This document shows, one piece after another, positions 8,468-18,879 of a stretch of DNA of 64,000 nucleotides. The position numbers were made by a program, and so were the translations under genes. Position 1 is the first letter of the stretch. Each line of letters begins with the position of its first letter. The notes under the pieces are model-generated. The model was given only the letters and a program-made list of their open reading frames with translations, had not been told where the DNA came from and did not search any database. The DNA comes from Neisseriaceae bacterium PsAf (GTDB lineage: Bacteria; Pseudomonadota; Gammaproteobacteria; Burkholderiales; Neisseriaceae): assembly GCA_017114885.1 (NCBI GenBank), contig WNLJ01000022.1, positions 32,632 through 96,631 on the forward strand, given 5' to 3'.

Positions 8468-9726
8468 CTTGAGACAGTAATTCTTTCAATATTAGCACCT
8501 ACATTACCTAGTTTCTCTTCGATTTTCTCATAGCCTCTATCTAAGTGGTATATCCTTTCTACATAAGTAATGCCATCTGCCACCAATCCTGCTATCACCA
8601 AACTAGCAGAAGCTCTTAAGTCAGTCGCCATAACCTTAGCACCAGACAAACGTTCAACCCCTTTTACAAAAGCTGTATTACCTTCAACTTCTATATTCGC
8701 ACCCATTCTATTTAATTCTGGAACATGCATAAAACGATTTTCAAAAATAGTTTCTACTATTTTGCTACTGCCATCAGCAATAACGTTCATAGTCATAAAC
8801 TGAGCCTGCATGTCAGTTGGAAACCCAGGGTACGGAAGAGTACGGATATCTACTGGTTTAGGTCTGTCTTTCATTTCTATTAAAATCCAATCCTTACCCG
8901 TTTCAATAAGTGCACCAGCTTCTAGTAACTTATCTAAAACAAATTGCATACTTTCTGGATGAGCATTTTTAAGAATAACTTTTCCTTTGGTCATCGCTAC
9001 AGCACATAAAAAAGTACCTGTTTCAATTCTATCCGCTAAAATGCTATATTCCGCACCATGTAATTTATCCACCCCATAAATTTTCAGGACACCTGTGCCG
9101 ATACCTTCGATTCTAGCACCCATGGCAACCAAACAATTAGCTAAATCAACCACCTCCGGTTCTTTAGCAGCATTTTCTAAAATTGTCACGCCTTCTGCTA
9201 AAGTCGCTGCCATTAATAAATTTTCTGTTCCGGTCACTGTTACCATATCCATAATGATATGGGCTCCTTTTAAGCGCTTTGCTTTAGCTTTAATATAACC
9301 ATGCTCTACATTAACTTCAGCACCCATAGCAATTAAACCTTTAATATGCTGGTCTACTGGTCGAGAACCTATGGTACAGCCACCTGGCAAACTAATTTGA
9401 CATTCTCCAAATTTAGCTAAAGTAGGGCCTAATATCAAAATAGATGCGCGCATGGTCTTAACTAAATCGTAGGATACGGCTAAATCATGAATAGAAGCAC
9501 AACATATATCAACTTTATCTTGCTGATTACTTTGTACATCTGCTCCCATTTTTTCCAAAACTTCAATCGTTGTTTTAACATCTTTTAACATAGGAACATT
9601 GCTTAACGCTAAAGTATCATCCGTTAATAATGCAGCACACATAATGGGTAAGGTTGCATTTTTTGCTCCTGAAATTCTTATTTCACCATTTAAAGGACCA
9701 TTACCCACAATTTTTAATTTATCCAT
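8464..9726 (-). CDS. murA: UDP-N-acetylglucosamine 1-carboxyvinyltransferase
   Basis: 420 residues, the full family length. It performs the first committed step of peptidoglycan synthesis, transferring enolpyruvate from PEP to UDP-GlcNAc in the cytosol. It starts with the typical [20 protein letters not shown] and carries the active-site Cys in [18 protein letters not shown], so fosfomycin sensitivity would be expected. [15 protein letters not shown] near the C-terminus is also typical. AGAGAAG lies before the ATG. It is the last gene of the minus-strand run that begins at dut, about 40 bases after fadD. Confidence 0.98.
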   Translation of the reverse strand: MDKLKIVGNGPLNGEIRISGAKNATLPIMCAALLTDDTLALSNVPMLKDVKTTIEVLEKMGADVQSNQQDKVDICCASIHDLAVSYDLVKTMRASILILGPTLAKFGECQISLPGGCTIGSRPVDQHIKGLIAMGAEVNVEHGYIKAKAKRLKGAHIIMDMVTVTGTENLLMAATLAEGVTILENAAKEPEVVDLANCLVAMGARIEGIGTGVLKIYGVDKLHGAEYSILADRIETGTFLCAVAMTKGKVILKNAHPESMQFVLDKLLEAGALIETGKDWILIEMKDRPKPVDIRTLPYPGFPTDMQAQFMTMNVIADGSSKIVETIFENRFMHVPELNRMGANIEVEGNTAFVKGVERLSGAKVMATDLRASASLVIAGLVADGITYVERIYHLDRGYEKIEEKLGNVGANIERITVSS

Positions 9727-9767
9727 TTATTACTTCTCTATTCATGATTCAAACCCAATATTCTCTT

Positions 9768-11474
9768 TTATGAGTTATATTTCTTTAACTCTTCATCCCT
9801 TAATTCTTTTCTTAATATTTTACCTACCAATGATTTAGGTAGTTCATCTCGAAATTCAAAAATTTTAGGTACCTTATAACCCGTTAAATATTGACGACAA
9901 AATTTAGTTATTTCCTCTCCCGTTAAATCGGGATTGGTGGTAACCGCAAATACTTTTAAGGCTTCTCCTGTTTTAGGATGAGGCACACCAATAACAGCAC
10001 ATTCAACGATATCCGGATGTAAGGTTACAACATCCTCTATTTCATTAGGATAAACATTAAAACCAGACACAACAACTAAATCTTTTTTTCTATCCACAAT
10101 ACGAAGATAACCTTCTTCATCTATCGTGGCAATATCGCCTGTCTCCAACCAACCGTCTTTTAAAACTTTTGCTGTTTCCTCAGGTTGTTTCCAGTAACCT
10201 TGCATAACTTGAGGCCCTTTAATCCACAATTCGCCAGGTTGACCTAATGGGACCTCATTGCCATCATCATCTCGCAAAGAGATATCTGTACTTGGCAGTG
10301 GCAAGCCAATACTTCCAGTCCAACCTCCATGCTCCATGTCATCCGTATCCATTAGTGGATTAACTGCGACACCAGGGCTCGCCTCTGTTAAGCCATAAGC
10401 TTCAACGATAGGCAAACCTGTTACTTTCAACCATCTATCCGCAACATCTTTTTGTACAGCTGCTCCACCACCAAGACACAAAATCCAAGAAGAAAAATCT
10501 ACTTTTTCAAACTCTGGATTATTCAGTAAAGAATTAAAAAGTGTATTCACTGCCGTTAAACCAGAAACTCTATATTTCTTCATCTGACGAATGAACATCT
10601 TGGTATCCATAGGGTTAGCAATTAAAATATTCTGCCCACCTAAATTCAAGAAAATCATCATATTACAGGTTAAAGAAAAAATATGATAAAGGGGAAGAGG
10701 TGACATGGCAATCTCTCCTCCTAGTTTGAAATGATAAGGCTTTAACCATTCTTGCGCTTGAGCCATATTGGCACAAATATTACGATGCGTTAGCATGGCC
10801 CCTTTAGCGATGCCTGTTGTTCCGCCCGTATATTGTAAAAATGCTAAGTCTGTATTTTTAATATTAACTTTACTATAAGGCTTTTTCTTGCCCAATTTTA
10901 AAGCATCATTGAATTTAATAACGTTGTCTGGTAGGTGGTATGCTGGAACAGCCTTTTGCACATGACGCACAGCAAAATTCAGCAAATAACCCCAAAAAGA
11001 ATGTAATTGATCACCAATAGAAGCCAATATAATATTTTCAAGGCTTGGAATCTTAGGTAAAGCTTTTTCTAGTGTTTTAGCAAAATTTTCAATAATGACA
11101 ATCGTTGTTGGTTCTGCATCTGCCAATTGATGCGCCAACTCAGTTGCTGTATATAGCGGATTTACATTCACAATAACAGCACCAATTTGCAGAGCTCCAA
11201 GCACTACAATCGGGTACTGCAAACAATTAGGCAACATTATTGCAATGCGATCGCCTTTTTTCAGGCCCAATTCATTTTGCAAAAATGATGAGAACAAATC
11301 AACTTTCTCTTTGGTTTCTCCATAAGTTTGAACTGTATTGACGCTCGTAAATCCCTTATGATCTTTAAATTGTTCCACTGCGCGATCAAATACATCACTA
11401 ATTGTTCCTAATGCATCTACATCGACTTCAGAAGCAACGCCTTTGGGATAACTCTTTAACCATATTCTTTCCAT
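9768..11474 (-). CDS. fadD: Long-chain fatty acid-CoA ligase (second of a tandem pair)
   Basis: 568 residues. Activates imported long-chain fatty acids to acyl-CoA at the inner membrane using ATP and CoA. The AMP-binding motif YTGGTTGIAKGAMLTHRN, AYGLTEASPG, the WLETGDIA motif and DRKKDLVVVSGFNVYPNEIE are intact. The C-terminal KSLVGKILRKELRDEE contains the catalytic Lys of the adenylate-forming family. It lies 39 bases after a paralogue, as in the fadD2-fadD1 pairs of pseudomonads. AGAGG precedes the ATG. Confidence 0.95.
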   Translation of the reverse strand: MERIWLKSYPKGVASEVDVDALGTISDVFDRAVEQFKDHKGFTSVNTVQTYGETKEKVDLFSSFLQNELGLKKGDRIAIMLPNCLQYPIVVLGALQIGAVIVNVNPLYTATELAHQLADAEPTTIVIIENFAKTLEKALPKIPSLENIILASIGDQLHSFWGYLLNFAVRHVQKAVPAYHLPDNVIKFNDALKLGKKKPYSKVNIKNTDLAFLQYTGGTTGIAKGAMLTHRNICANMAQAQEWLKPYHFKLGGEIAMSPLPLYHIFSLTCNMMIFLNLGGQNILIANPMDTKMFIRQMKKYRVSGLTAVNTLFNSLLNNPEFEKVDFSSWILCLGGGAAVQKDVADRWLKVTGLPIVEAYGLTEASPGVAVNPLMDTDDMEHGGWTGSIGLPLPSTDISLRDDDGNEVPLGQPGELWIKGPQVMQGYWKQPEETAKVLKDGWLETGDIATIDEEGYLRIVDRKKDLVVVSGFNVYPNEIEDVVTLHPDIVECAVIGVPHPKTGEALKVFAVTTNPDLTGEEITKFCRQYLTGYKVPKIFEFRDELPKSLVGKILRKELRDEELKKYNS

Positions 11475-11513
11475 ATCATTATTCCTCTCATTTATGCCAG
11501 CATCAGAATAGAA

Positions 11514-13211
11514 TCATTTTTTATTTTCCTGTTCTAATTTTGCCATTTCTTCTTCATGTAAAACTCTTCTTAAGATTTTACCAACATTTGATTTAGGTAA
11601 TTCATCTCTAAATTCAACAATTTTGGGAATCTTATAACCTGTTAAACTTTGTCTAGCAAATTGTACAACTTCTTTTTCCGTTAAATTGGAATCACTTTTA
11701 ACAACAAATGCCTTTAATGCTTCACCGGTTTTTTCGCTAGGAACCCCTATCACACTACATTCCAATATTCCTGGATGCGTCATCAAGACATCCTCAATTT
11801 CATTAGGATAAACATTAAATCCAGATACGATAATCATATCTTTTTTACGATCAACCAGTTTAACATAACCTTCTTCATTAACATAAGCAATATCACCCGT
11901 ATCTAACCAGCCATCTTGCAAAACTTTTGCCGTTTCTTCTGGTTGATTCCAGTAACCCAACATCACTTGAGGTCCTTTAACCCAAAAGTTACCAACTTCT
12001 CCAATACCTAGTTCCTCACCATTTTCATCTCTAATTTGAATATCGGTACTAGGAATTGGTAGACCAATATAACCTGTGTATTGATCGATAGTAACAGGAT
12101 TAACACACACACCAGGACTTGCCTCTGTCAAACCATAAGCTTCAATAATTGGAGAACCAGTGATGTCATTCCATTTTTTAGCAACATCTTTTTGTACAGC
12201 TGCCCCCCCACCTAAGGAAACTTTCCAACCTGAAAAATCAATTTTTCTAAATTCAGGTTGATTCACTAAACCATTAAATAAGGTATTCACGCACGAAATA
12301 GCAGTAATATTGTATTTTTTATTTTTTAATTGCTTAATGAAGTTCTTCATATCTCTTGGATTTGCAATTAAGATATTACGTCCCCCTATACTGCCAATAA
12401 TCATTAGATTAACCGTTAAAGAAAAAATATGATAAAGCGGTAAAGGTGTAACGATACATTCAATACCTGGTTTTAACTTAGGCAATACCCATTCACCAGC
12501 CTGGGCCATATTCGCACAAATATTACGATGCGTTAACATAGCGCCTTTAGGAACACCCGTTGTTCCTCCAGTATATTGTAAAAAGGCCAAATCTGTATTT
12601 TTAAGATCAATAGGTCGAAAAGGTGTTTTCTTGCCTTGCTTAATCGCTTCTTTGAATGGAATATGTCCTGGTAATTCATAAGATGGAACCCCTTTGGCAA
12701 TATTTTTAATGGCAAAGTTTAGTACAGGTCCCCAAAATGAATGTAATAAATCGCCAATTTTAGCGACAATAACGTGTTTAACTGGAACTCTATCCGCTAT
12801 TTTTTCGAATGTGGAAGCAAAATTCTCTAGTACTACAATAGTAGAGGCACCACTATCTATTAATTGAGCCTCCACTTCTGGAGCCGTATAAAGTGGATTC
12901 ACATTTACTACGACCATTCCAGCTTGTAACGCGCCAAATACAGATATAGGGTATTGCAAAATATTAGGCATCATAACAGCAATGCGTTCACCTTTTTCAA
13001 TTTTTAAGGTATTTTGTAAAAATGAGCTAAAGTGATCTACTAGTTCGCCTGCCTGAGCAAAAGTAAGTGTTGTTCTAATACTTGTATAAGCAGGATTATT
13101 TGCATATTGTTTTGCAGAACGTTTAAATACATCTACAATTGTTCCTAATTCGTCAACATTAACTTCATGTTTAACACCTTCAGGATAATTTCTAAACCAA
13201 ATCTTTTCCAT
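11514..13211 (-). CDS. fadD: Long-chain fatty acid-CoA ligase (first of a tandem pair)
   Basis: 565 residues, a close paralogue of the next gene with the same order of motifs: YTGGTTGVPKGAMLTHRN, AYGLTEASPG, WLDTGDIA, DRKKDMIIVSGFNVYPNEIE and KSNVGKILRR. I start it at ATG 13211 (MEKIWFRNYPEG) with GGGGA seven bases upstream, rather than at TTG 13223. The two copies probably differ in substrate chain length, which cannot be judged here. A strong palindrome lies just upstream (13245-13274) and could hold the operator for the pair. Confidence 0.95.
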   Translation of the reverse strand: MEKIWFRNYPEGVKHEVNVDELGTIVDVFKRSAKQYANNPAYTSIRTTLTFAQAGELVDHFSSFLQNTLKIEKGERIAVMMPNILQYPISVFGALQAGMVVVNVNPLYTAPEVEAQLIDSGASTIVVLENFASTFEKIADRVPVKHVIVAKIGDLLHSFWGPVLNFAIKNIAKGVPSYELPGHIPFKEAIKQGKKTPFRPIDLKNTDLAFLQYTGGTTGVPKGAMLTHRNICANMAQAGEWVLPKLKPGIECIVTPLPLYHIFSLTVNLMIIGSIGGRNILIANPRDMKNFIKQLKNKKYNITAISCVNTLFNGLVNQPEFRKIDFSGWKVSLGGGAAVQKDVAKKWNDITGSPIIEAYGLTEASPGVCVNPVTIDQYTGYIGLPIPSTDIQIRDENGEELGIGEVGNFWVKGPQVMLGYWNQPEETAKVLQDGWLDTGDIAYVNEEGYVKLVDRKKDMIIVSGFNVYPNEIEDVLMTHPGILECSVIGVPSEKTGEALKAFVVKSDSNLTEKEVVQFARQSLTGYKIPKIVEFRDELPKSNVGKILRRVLHEEEMAKLEQENKK

Positions 13212-13244
13212 TACGATCCCCAACTAAAATAATTATCAATTCAT

Positions 13245-13274
13245 ATTATTTTAGAGATTTTACTCTAAAATAAT
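13245..13274. promoter_or_regulatory. 12-bp perfect inverted repeat between mnmA and fadD
   Basis: ATTATTTTAGAG (13245-13256) and CTCTAAAATAAT (13263-13274) pair perfectly around a six-base loop. On the plus strand it is followed by a T-rich run, but no plus-strand gene ends here. On the minus strand no T-run follows. It is therefore either a weak terminator for mnmA or a dyad operator in front of fadD. Confidence 0.6.
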
Positions 13275-13305
13275 ATTTTTTTCTATTTTTCAAAAAACTA
13301 GCACT

Positions 13306-14376
13306 TTAATACCTCAAAGTGCTAGCAATAATACCGCCACCCAAACAGACATCATCTTGATAAATGACCGCGGACTGCCCAGGCGTTGCCGCCCACACGG
13401 GTTCTTTAAATACCAGGCGAATTTTTTCTGTATCTATATAAGTTAATTCAGCTTCTACATCTTGCATACGGTATCTTACCTTAATTTGGTAAATACCTTC
13501 TTTAGGAGGCATTCCTAAAGTAAAGCTCAAATCATCTATAATCAACTCATGACTAAATAAAAAAGGATGATTATGTCCTTGTACAACAATTAATTGATTC
13601 TCTTCAATATTCTTACCAGCAACATACCAAGGCTCTCCATTGCCACCAATACCCAAGCCTTTACGTTGCCCGAGAGTATAAAAAGAAAGCCCAACATGCT
13701 CTCCCATCGTTTTTCCTTCTAGTGTTACCATTAACCCTTTTTCGGTCGGTAAATACTTTTGTAAAAATTCTCTAAAAGGTCGTTCACCTATGAAACAAAT
13801 ACCTGTACTGTCTTTTTTGTTAGCTGTAGGGAGCGTTAAATCTCTTGCTAACTGTCGAACCTCAGGTTTGTTTATATTTCCCAACGGAAAAATAGATGCT
13901 CTAATTTGATCAGGATTTAAACGATATAAAAAATAGCTTTGATCTTTATTTAAATCTTTGGCTTTTTTTAAGTAATGCACACCATCAATTACTTCTTTGC
14001 GCACATAATGTCCCGTTGCTATCTGATCGGCACCAATTGATAAAGCATGATCTAAAAAGGCTTTAAATTTAATCTCTGAATTACACAAAATATCTGGATT
14101 AGGCGTCCTTCCTAATTTATATTCCTGTAAAAAATGCTTAAACACGCGTTCTTGATATTCTTGTGCAAAATTGACCAAATCAATGTCAATTCCTAAAATA
14201 TCAGCCACAGTAATCGCATCTAAGGAATCTTGCTTAATCGAGCAATATTCTTCATCGTCGTCTTCTTGCCAATTTTGCATGAAGATGCCTTTAACTGAAT
14301 AATTTTCTTTTTGTAGTAGATAGGCAGCTACAGAAGAGTCAACTCCTCCTGACATACCAACAACAACATTACTCAT
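13306..14376 (-). CDS. mnmA: tRNA-specific 2-thiouridylase
   Basis: 356 residues. Makes 2-thiouridine at the wobble U34 of Lys, Glu and Gln tRNAs with sulfur from the Tus relay. The PP-loop GMSGGVDSS is at residues 7-15. The catalytic Cys pair is in NPDILCN (about 100) and [16 protein letters not shown] (about 195). [12 protein letters not shown] is also typical. With mnmE (18880) and trmO (21396), this is one of three tRNA anticodon-loop modifiers in the window. Three bases separate it from dut. Confidence 0.97.
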   Translation of the reverse strand: MSNVVVGMSGGVDSSVAAYLLQKENYSVKGIFMQNWQEDDDEEYCSIKQDSLDAITVADILGIDIDLVNFAQEYQERVFKHFLQEYKLGRTPNPDILCNSEIKFKAFLDHALSIGADQIATGHYVRKEVIDGVHYLKKAKDLNKDQSYFLYRLNPDQIRASIFPLGNINKPEVRQLARDLTLPTANKKDSTGICFIGERPFREFLQKYLPTEKGLMVTLEGKTMGEHVGLSFYTLGQRKGLGIGGNGEPWYVAGKNIEENQLIVVQGHNHPFLFSHELIIDDLSFTLGMPPKEGIYQIKVRYRMQDVEAELTYIDTEKIRLVFKEPVWAATPGQSAVIYQDDVCLGGGIIASTLRY

Positions 14377-14379
14377 CCT

Positions 14380-14835
14380 TTATTTTTTTCCTGTACTTCC
14401 AAAGCCCGCACCACCTCTATCAGTCGCTTGAAACTCGTCTACTACTTCAAATTGAGCTTGTAAAGTAGGAACGATAATCATTTGGGCTATTCTTTCTAAT
14501 GGTTTAATCGTATAAGATTGATTAGAACGATTCCACACTGAAACTTTTAGTTCTCCTTGATAATCAGAATCAATCAAACCAACTAGGTTACCTAAGACAA
14601 TGCCATGCTTATGTCCGAGTCCAGATCTTGGTAATACCATAGCGGCTAAATTTTTATCTTTAAGATAAATTGCCAAACCAGTAGGGATTAACACACTCTC
14701 ATTAGGCTTGATAACTAAATCTTGATCAATACAAGCGCGTAAATCTAAACCTGCCGAACCAGAAGTTGCATATTCAGGCAATTGATCCTTGATTAAAGGA
14801 TTAATAATTTTTAATTCAACAGCAACATTACTCAT
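14380..14835 (-). CDS. dut: Deoxyuridine 5'-triphosphate nucleotidohydrolase (dUTPase)
   Basis: 151 residues, normal for the trimeric enzyme. Hydrolyses dUTP to dUMP, keeping uracil out of DNA and feeding ThyA. All motifs are present: [31 protein letters not shown] and the C-terminal [11 protein letters not shown] that closes over the active site. The frame runs further up to 14898, but [10 protein letters not shown] (ATG 14835) is the usual start. The ribosome site is weak. Confidence 0.96.
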   Translation of the reverse strand: MSNVAVELKIINPLIKDQLPEYATSGSAGLDLRACIDQDLVIKPNESVLIPTGLAIYLKDKNLAAMVLPRSGLGHKHGIVLGNLVGLIDSDYQGELKVSVWNRSNQSYTIKPLERIAQMIIVPTLQAQFEVVDEFQATDRGGAGFGSTGKK

Positions 14836-15010
14836 AAGTATATTCACTTTAATATTTGATAAAATATGCAACCAATTTAAAATTACACAAATGGTCATTT
14901 TAGCGAATTTTATCTTATATGCCTATAACTTATTGGTTGATTTCAAAAATTCATGTCCAAAATAGAAGTTATTTCAGTATAATTAAGAAAAAAGAAAGTT
15001 ATTATTCCTT

Positions 15011-16348
15011 ATGAACACAGCATTATTATCCATTTCTATTATGTTAATTTTAGCCTTAATATTTCGTGTTCATGTGGTCATTAGTTTATTCCTCGGTGCT
15101 TTACTAGGCGGGATTTTTTCCGGCGTTCCCCTCAACAATATTATTTTAACATTTGAAAATGGTCTCAGTAGAGGCGCTTCTATTGCATTATCCTATGGCT
15201 TATTAGGCGTATTTTCAGTGGCTCTCTCTTATTCTGGCTTGCCACAAATAATTACCGAATCATTATTAAAAATAATCAAAAGAGAACACAAAAAAGTTTA
15301 CCTTAAACCCCAATATGTAATTTTGGCAATTATTGCTTTTTTAGGTATTTTGTCTGAAACCATTATTCCCATCCATGTAGCCTTCGTATTTATCTTTATT
15401 CATCCGCTTTTATTACTATTTAATCAACTTAATTTGGACCGCAGAGTAATTGCTTGTACTATCTGTTTTGGACTGATTACAGGTTACATGCTATTCCCTA
15501 TTGGTTTTGGTAACGTGTATCTCAATGAAGTATTGCTCAAAAATTTAGCCGCGGCTCAACTTGACACAAGCAACTTAAATGTTTTTAAGGCGATGCTGAT
15601 TCCTGCCTTGGGTATGCTTGTGGGTTTATTAATTGCTATTTTCTTTACTTACCGTCGCCCAAAATTTTATAAAGAAGAACCCAAACTCATCCAACTGTTA
15701 CAGCAAGAATCACAAGAAAAGTTTGAATATTCATTTTATGATATGTTTATTGCTTCACTTGCCATTACCATCACTTTTTTGATTCAAATTTTTTATCATT
15801 CTCTTTTGTTTGGGACATTGGCTGGTATTCTCTTTCTTTTTTTCGGACGTGTTATTCATCGACACCAATCTGACGAATTATTTGACAAAGGTTTTAAAAT
15901 GATGACTATGATTGGCCTTATCATGATCACGGCCGCTGGATTTTCTAATTTTATTCAAGTAGAGGGAAATGTCTCAGAACTCGTGCAATCTTTTTTGTCT
16001 GTGTTTGATTCTCCCGCTATGGTAGTGGCTATTCTTCTCTTAGCCGGTCTATTTATTACTTTGGGTATAGGAAGTTCTTTTGCTACCGTTCCTATTTTAG
16101 CAACCATTTATGTGCCCATTGGACTTCAATTAGGCCTATCACCTATGGCTATTTTAGCATTAGTGGGAACAGCAGGCGCTTTAGGAGACGCAGGTTCTCC
16201 TACTTCAGATTCTACATTAGCGCCTTCTGCTGTCTTAAATTTAGATGGTCAACATAACCATTTAAAAGATACTGTTTTGCCTACTTTTATCCATTTTAAT
16301 ATCCCATTAATAATTTTTGGCTGGTGCGCGGTTATGTATTTAGCTTAA
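15011..16348 (+). CDS. Na+/H+ antiporter family protein (YuiF/NhaC-like)
   Basis: 445 residues with about a dozen hydrophobic segments, so an inner-membrane transporter. The N-terminal third resembles the Na+/H+ antiporter N-terminal domain (LGALLGGIFSGVPLNN, GASIALSYGLLG). The C-terminal DAGSPTSDSTLAPSA is a strong family motif. It probably exchanges Na+ or an organic solute for H+, but the substrate cannot be read from the sequence. It is divergent from dut, with a TATAAT at 14978-14983 as a possible -10 box. Confidence 0.85.
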   Translation: MNTALLSISIMLILALIFRVHVVISLFLGALLGGIFSGVPLNNIILTFENGLSRGASIALSYGLLGVFSVALSYSGLPQIITESLLKIIKREHKKVYLKPQYVILAIIAFLGILSETIIPIHVAFVFIFIHPLLLLFNQLNLDRRVIACTICFGLITGYMLFPIGFGNVYLNEVLLKNLAAAQLDTSNLNVFKAMLIPALGMLVGLLIAIFFTYRRPKFYKEEPKLIQLLQQESQEKFEYSFYDMFIASLAITITFLIQIFYHSLLFGTLAGILFLFFGRVIHRHQSDELFDKGFKMMTMIGLIMITAAGFSNFIQVEGNVSELVQSFLSVFDSPAMVVAILLLAGLFITLGIGSSFATVPILATIYVPIGLQLGLSPMAILALVGTAGALGDAGSPTSDSTLAPSAVLNLDGQHNHLKDTVLPTFIHFNIPLIIFGWCAVMYLA

Positions 16349-16412
16349 ATGGACTATATTCTTTTATATAACCTGTTTATAATATGAACCATTTTTTACA
16401 GAAAAGTTTTTT

Positions 16413-17786
16413 ATGAAACATATACATATTATTGGTATTGCTGGAACGTTTATGGGAGGCATCGCCCGCTTGGCCTTAGCTTCAGGTTATAAGGTAACGG
16501 GTTGTGACAGTAAAATCTATCCACCCATGAGCACTCAATTAGAAGAACTAGGAATAGAGATAATCGAAGGCTTTGATGCAGAGCAAATTAATATTATCCC
16601 CGATGTGTTTGTTATTGGAAATGTCGCCAAAAGAGGAATGCCCATTGTTGAAGCCATTTTGAATCAAAATAAAGCCTATACCTCAGGGCCTCAATGGCTT
16701 TATGAGCACATTTTATTTCCCTGTCATGTTTTAGCTGTTTCTGGAACACATGGCAAAACCACCACTGCCTCTATGTTAACTTGGATTTTAGAATTTGCAG
16801 GATATAATCCCGGTTGGCTAATTGGTGGTGTACCTGAAAATTTTAATGTCTCTGCCAAACTGCCACAACGATCTTCTAAATATTTTGTTTTAGAAGCAGA
16901 TGAATATGATACTGCTTTTTTTGATAAACGTTCAAAATTTATTCATTATCATCCTAATACCTTAATTATTAATAATTTAGAATATGACCACGCGGATATT
17001 TTTGAAAACATTCAAGCCATACAAAAACAATTTCATCATTTAATTCGTATGATTCCAAGTCAAGGACAAATTGTGTATAAGGCCGATGAACCTTATATTA
17101 AAGAAGTTTTAGATATGGGGGTTTGGACCCCTTTAATATCTTTTGCCACTCAAAATAAAGAAGGATTTTATGCACAAGAAATAGACAATAGTTCTAACTT
17201 TGAAGTTTATCTTAACAAGGAATGTTTGGGTGTGGTAAATTGGTCCTTACTGGGCAAACACAATCAAAATAATGCACTAGCTGCTATTGCTGCTGCGCAA
17301 CACATTGGTATTGATGTTAAAACCAGCTGCGACGCCCTAGGTCAATTTAAAAATGTTAAACGTCGTATGGAGATTAGAGGGGTTGTTAATAACATTACCT
17401 TATACGATGATTTTGCTCATCATCCCACTGCAATCAAAACAACAATTGAAGGATTAAGACATAAAATCGGTAGCAAACAACGTATTATTGCTGTGTTAGA
17501 GCCTCGTTCAAACACAATGAAATTAGGTGCTATGAAAGCTTTGTTACCAGAAGCTTTAAATGAAGCTGATCAAATTTTTTGCTATGCAGGTAATATTAAT
17601 TGGCCAATTGAACAAAGTTTACAGCCAATTCAGGAAAAAACTATTATTGAAAAAGATTTTAATACAATGCTTGAAAAAATTATTCAATTTGTACGGCCGA
17701 CTGATCATATCTTGATCATGAGTAATGGCGGTTTTAATAATATTCATCCTATTCTGTTAGAAAAATTAAGGCTATGTCATGATTAA
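16413..17786 (+). CDS. mpl: UDP-N-acetylmuramate:L-alanyl-gamma-D-glutamyl-meso-diaminopimelate ligase
   Basis: 457 residues, Mur ligase family. Attaches the recycled tripeptide to UDP-MurNAc in murein recycling. It begins HIHIIGIAGTFMGGIARLA, the Mpl rather than MurC pattern. GTHGKTTTASML is the ATP loop, EADEYDTAFFDKRSKF the second family motif and DDFAHHPTAI the C-terminal one. This fits with the LD-carboxypeptidase at 39346, which would supply tripeptide. Its end overlaps the next gene by 8 bases. TATAAT at 16378-16383 may be its -10 box. Confidence 0.96.
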   Translation: MKHIHIIGIAGTFMGGIARLALASGYKVTGCDSKIYPPMSTQLEELGIEIIEGFDAEQINIIPDVFVIGNVAKRGMPIVEAILNQNKAYTSGPQWLYEHILFPCHVLAVSGTHGKTTTASMLTWILEFAGYNPGWLIGGVPENFNVSAKLPQRSSKYFVLEADEYDTAFFDKRSKFIHYHPNTLIINNLEYDHADIFENIQAIQKQFHHLIRMIPSQGQIVYKADEPYIKEVLDMGVWTPLISFATQNKEGFYAQEIDNSSNFEVYLNKECLGVVNWSLLGKHNQNNALAAIAAAQHIGIDVKTSCDALGQFKNVKRRMEIRGVVNNITLYDDFAHHPTAIKTTIEGLRHKIGSKQRIIAVLEPRSNTMKLGAMKALLPEALNEADQIFCYAGNINWPIEQSLQPIQEKTIIEKDFNTMLEKIIQFVRPTDHILIMSNGGFNNIHPILLEKLRLCHD

Positions 17787-18879
17787 AAAATACTTTTTTT
17801 ATTTAATATGTTTATTGGCATTATCTGCTTGTTTTGATAGTAAAAAAGGTCAGGACAATCAATTAAATATCTATAATTGGTCCGATTATGTTGATCCTGA
17901 AACAGTCGAATTATTTGCTAATAACAACAACATTAAAGTCAATTATAGCTACTATGACAGCAATGAAAGTCTAGAAGCAAAAATTCTAACAGGTCAATCA
18001 GGTTATGATTTGGTGTTCCCTGGCTCCGCTAATATGCAACGTCAAATTAAAGCAGGTGCTTATGAAAAATTAGATAAAAGTAAAATTCCTAACTATCAAT
18101 TAATAGATCCTCAGTTGTTGGAATTAATGCAAAGTATTGACCCTAATAACGACTATGCCATTCCCTATTTTATAGGCATTAATACCATTGCCATTAATGT
18201 AGAACAAGTCAAAAAAAGAATTGGTCAAAAACTTCCAGAAGATATATGGGATTTAGTTTTTAACCCAAAATATACGAAAGAATTAAAAGGTTGTGGTATT
18301 AGTTTACTTGATAGTCCATCGGAAATATTTCCACTGGTTTTAAGTTATCTAGATTTAGACCCAGCGACAGATGACCCTGAAGACATCAATAAAGCCTATG
18401 AAGCTTTAAAAAAGGTGCGCCCGGATATCAAACGTTTTAATTCTTCTGGCTATATTAATGATTTAGCTAGAGGTGACTTATGTGTCGTTGTTGGTTATGG
18501 CGGTGATTTAAATATTGCTGCTAAAACAGCTAAAGCTGCTAATACTCCTTTCACCATAAAGGTATTGGCACCAAAGACTAAAACAGCTATTTGGATTGAT
18601 TCTGCAGCTATTCCTATTGGGGCCAAGCATGTAGATAATGCTTATCTGTATATCAATCATTTTTTAGAGCCAAAAATAGCAGCACAAAATGGTAATTTTG
18701 TTACTTTTCAACCAGGTAGTAAACCAGCTAAAGATTTAATGAAAAAAGAATACACAGAAAATCCATCTATTTTCATTAATGAAGATGTTATTAAAACGGG
18801 TTTTATTATTAAAACTTTTAGTCCGATTCTGATTAAAAAAACAGTTAAACTTTGGCAACAACTAAAGGTTGAAAAATAA
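17779..18879 (+). CDS. Polyamine-type (PotD/PotF-like) solute-binding lipoprotein
   Basis: 366 residues. The signal peptide ends LLALSACFDS, so this is a lipoprotein with Cys near residue 18 rather than a free periplasmic protein. The mature start NIYNWSDYVDPETVELF and the following GYDLVFPGS are typical of spermidine/putrescine-binding proteins. IPYFIGINTIAIN and AAIPIGAKHVDNAYLYINHFL also fit. The permease and ATPase genes of a Pot system are not beside it; it sits between mpl (8-base overlap) and mnmE (starting at the next base). It may serve a transporter encoded elsewhere or act as a sensor. Confidence 0.88.
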   Translation: MIKKYFFYLICLLALSACFDSKKGQDNQLNIYNWSDYVDPETVELFANNNNIKVNYSYYDSNESLEAKILTGQSGYDLVFPGSANMQRQIKAGAYEKLDKSKIPNYQLIDPQLLELMQSIDPNNDYAIPYFIGINTIAINVEQVKKRIGQKLPEDIWDLVFNPKYTKELKGCGISLLDSPSEIFPLVLSYLDLDPATDDPEDINKAYEALKKVRPDIKRFNSSGYINDLARGDLCVVVGYGGDLNIAAKTAKAANTPFTIKVLAPKTKTAIWIDSAAIPIGAKHVDNAYLYINHFLEPKIAAQNGNFVTFQPGSKPAKDLMKKEYTENPSIFINEDVIKTGFIIKTFSPILIKKTVKLWQQLKVEK

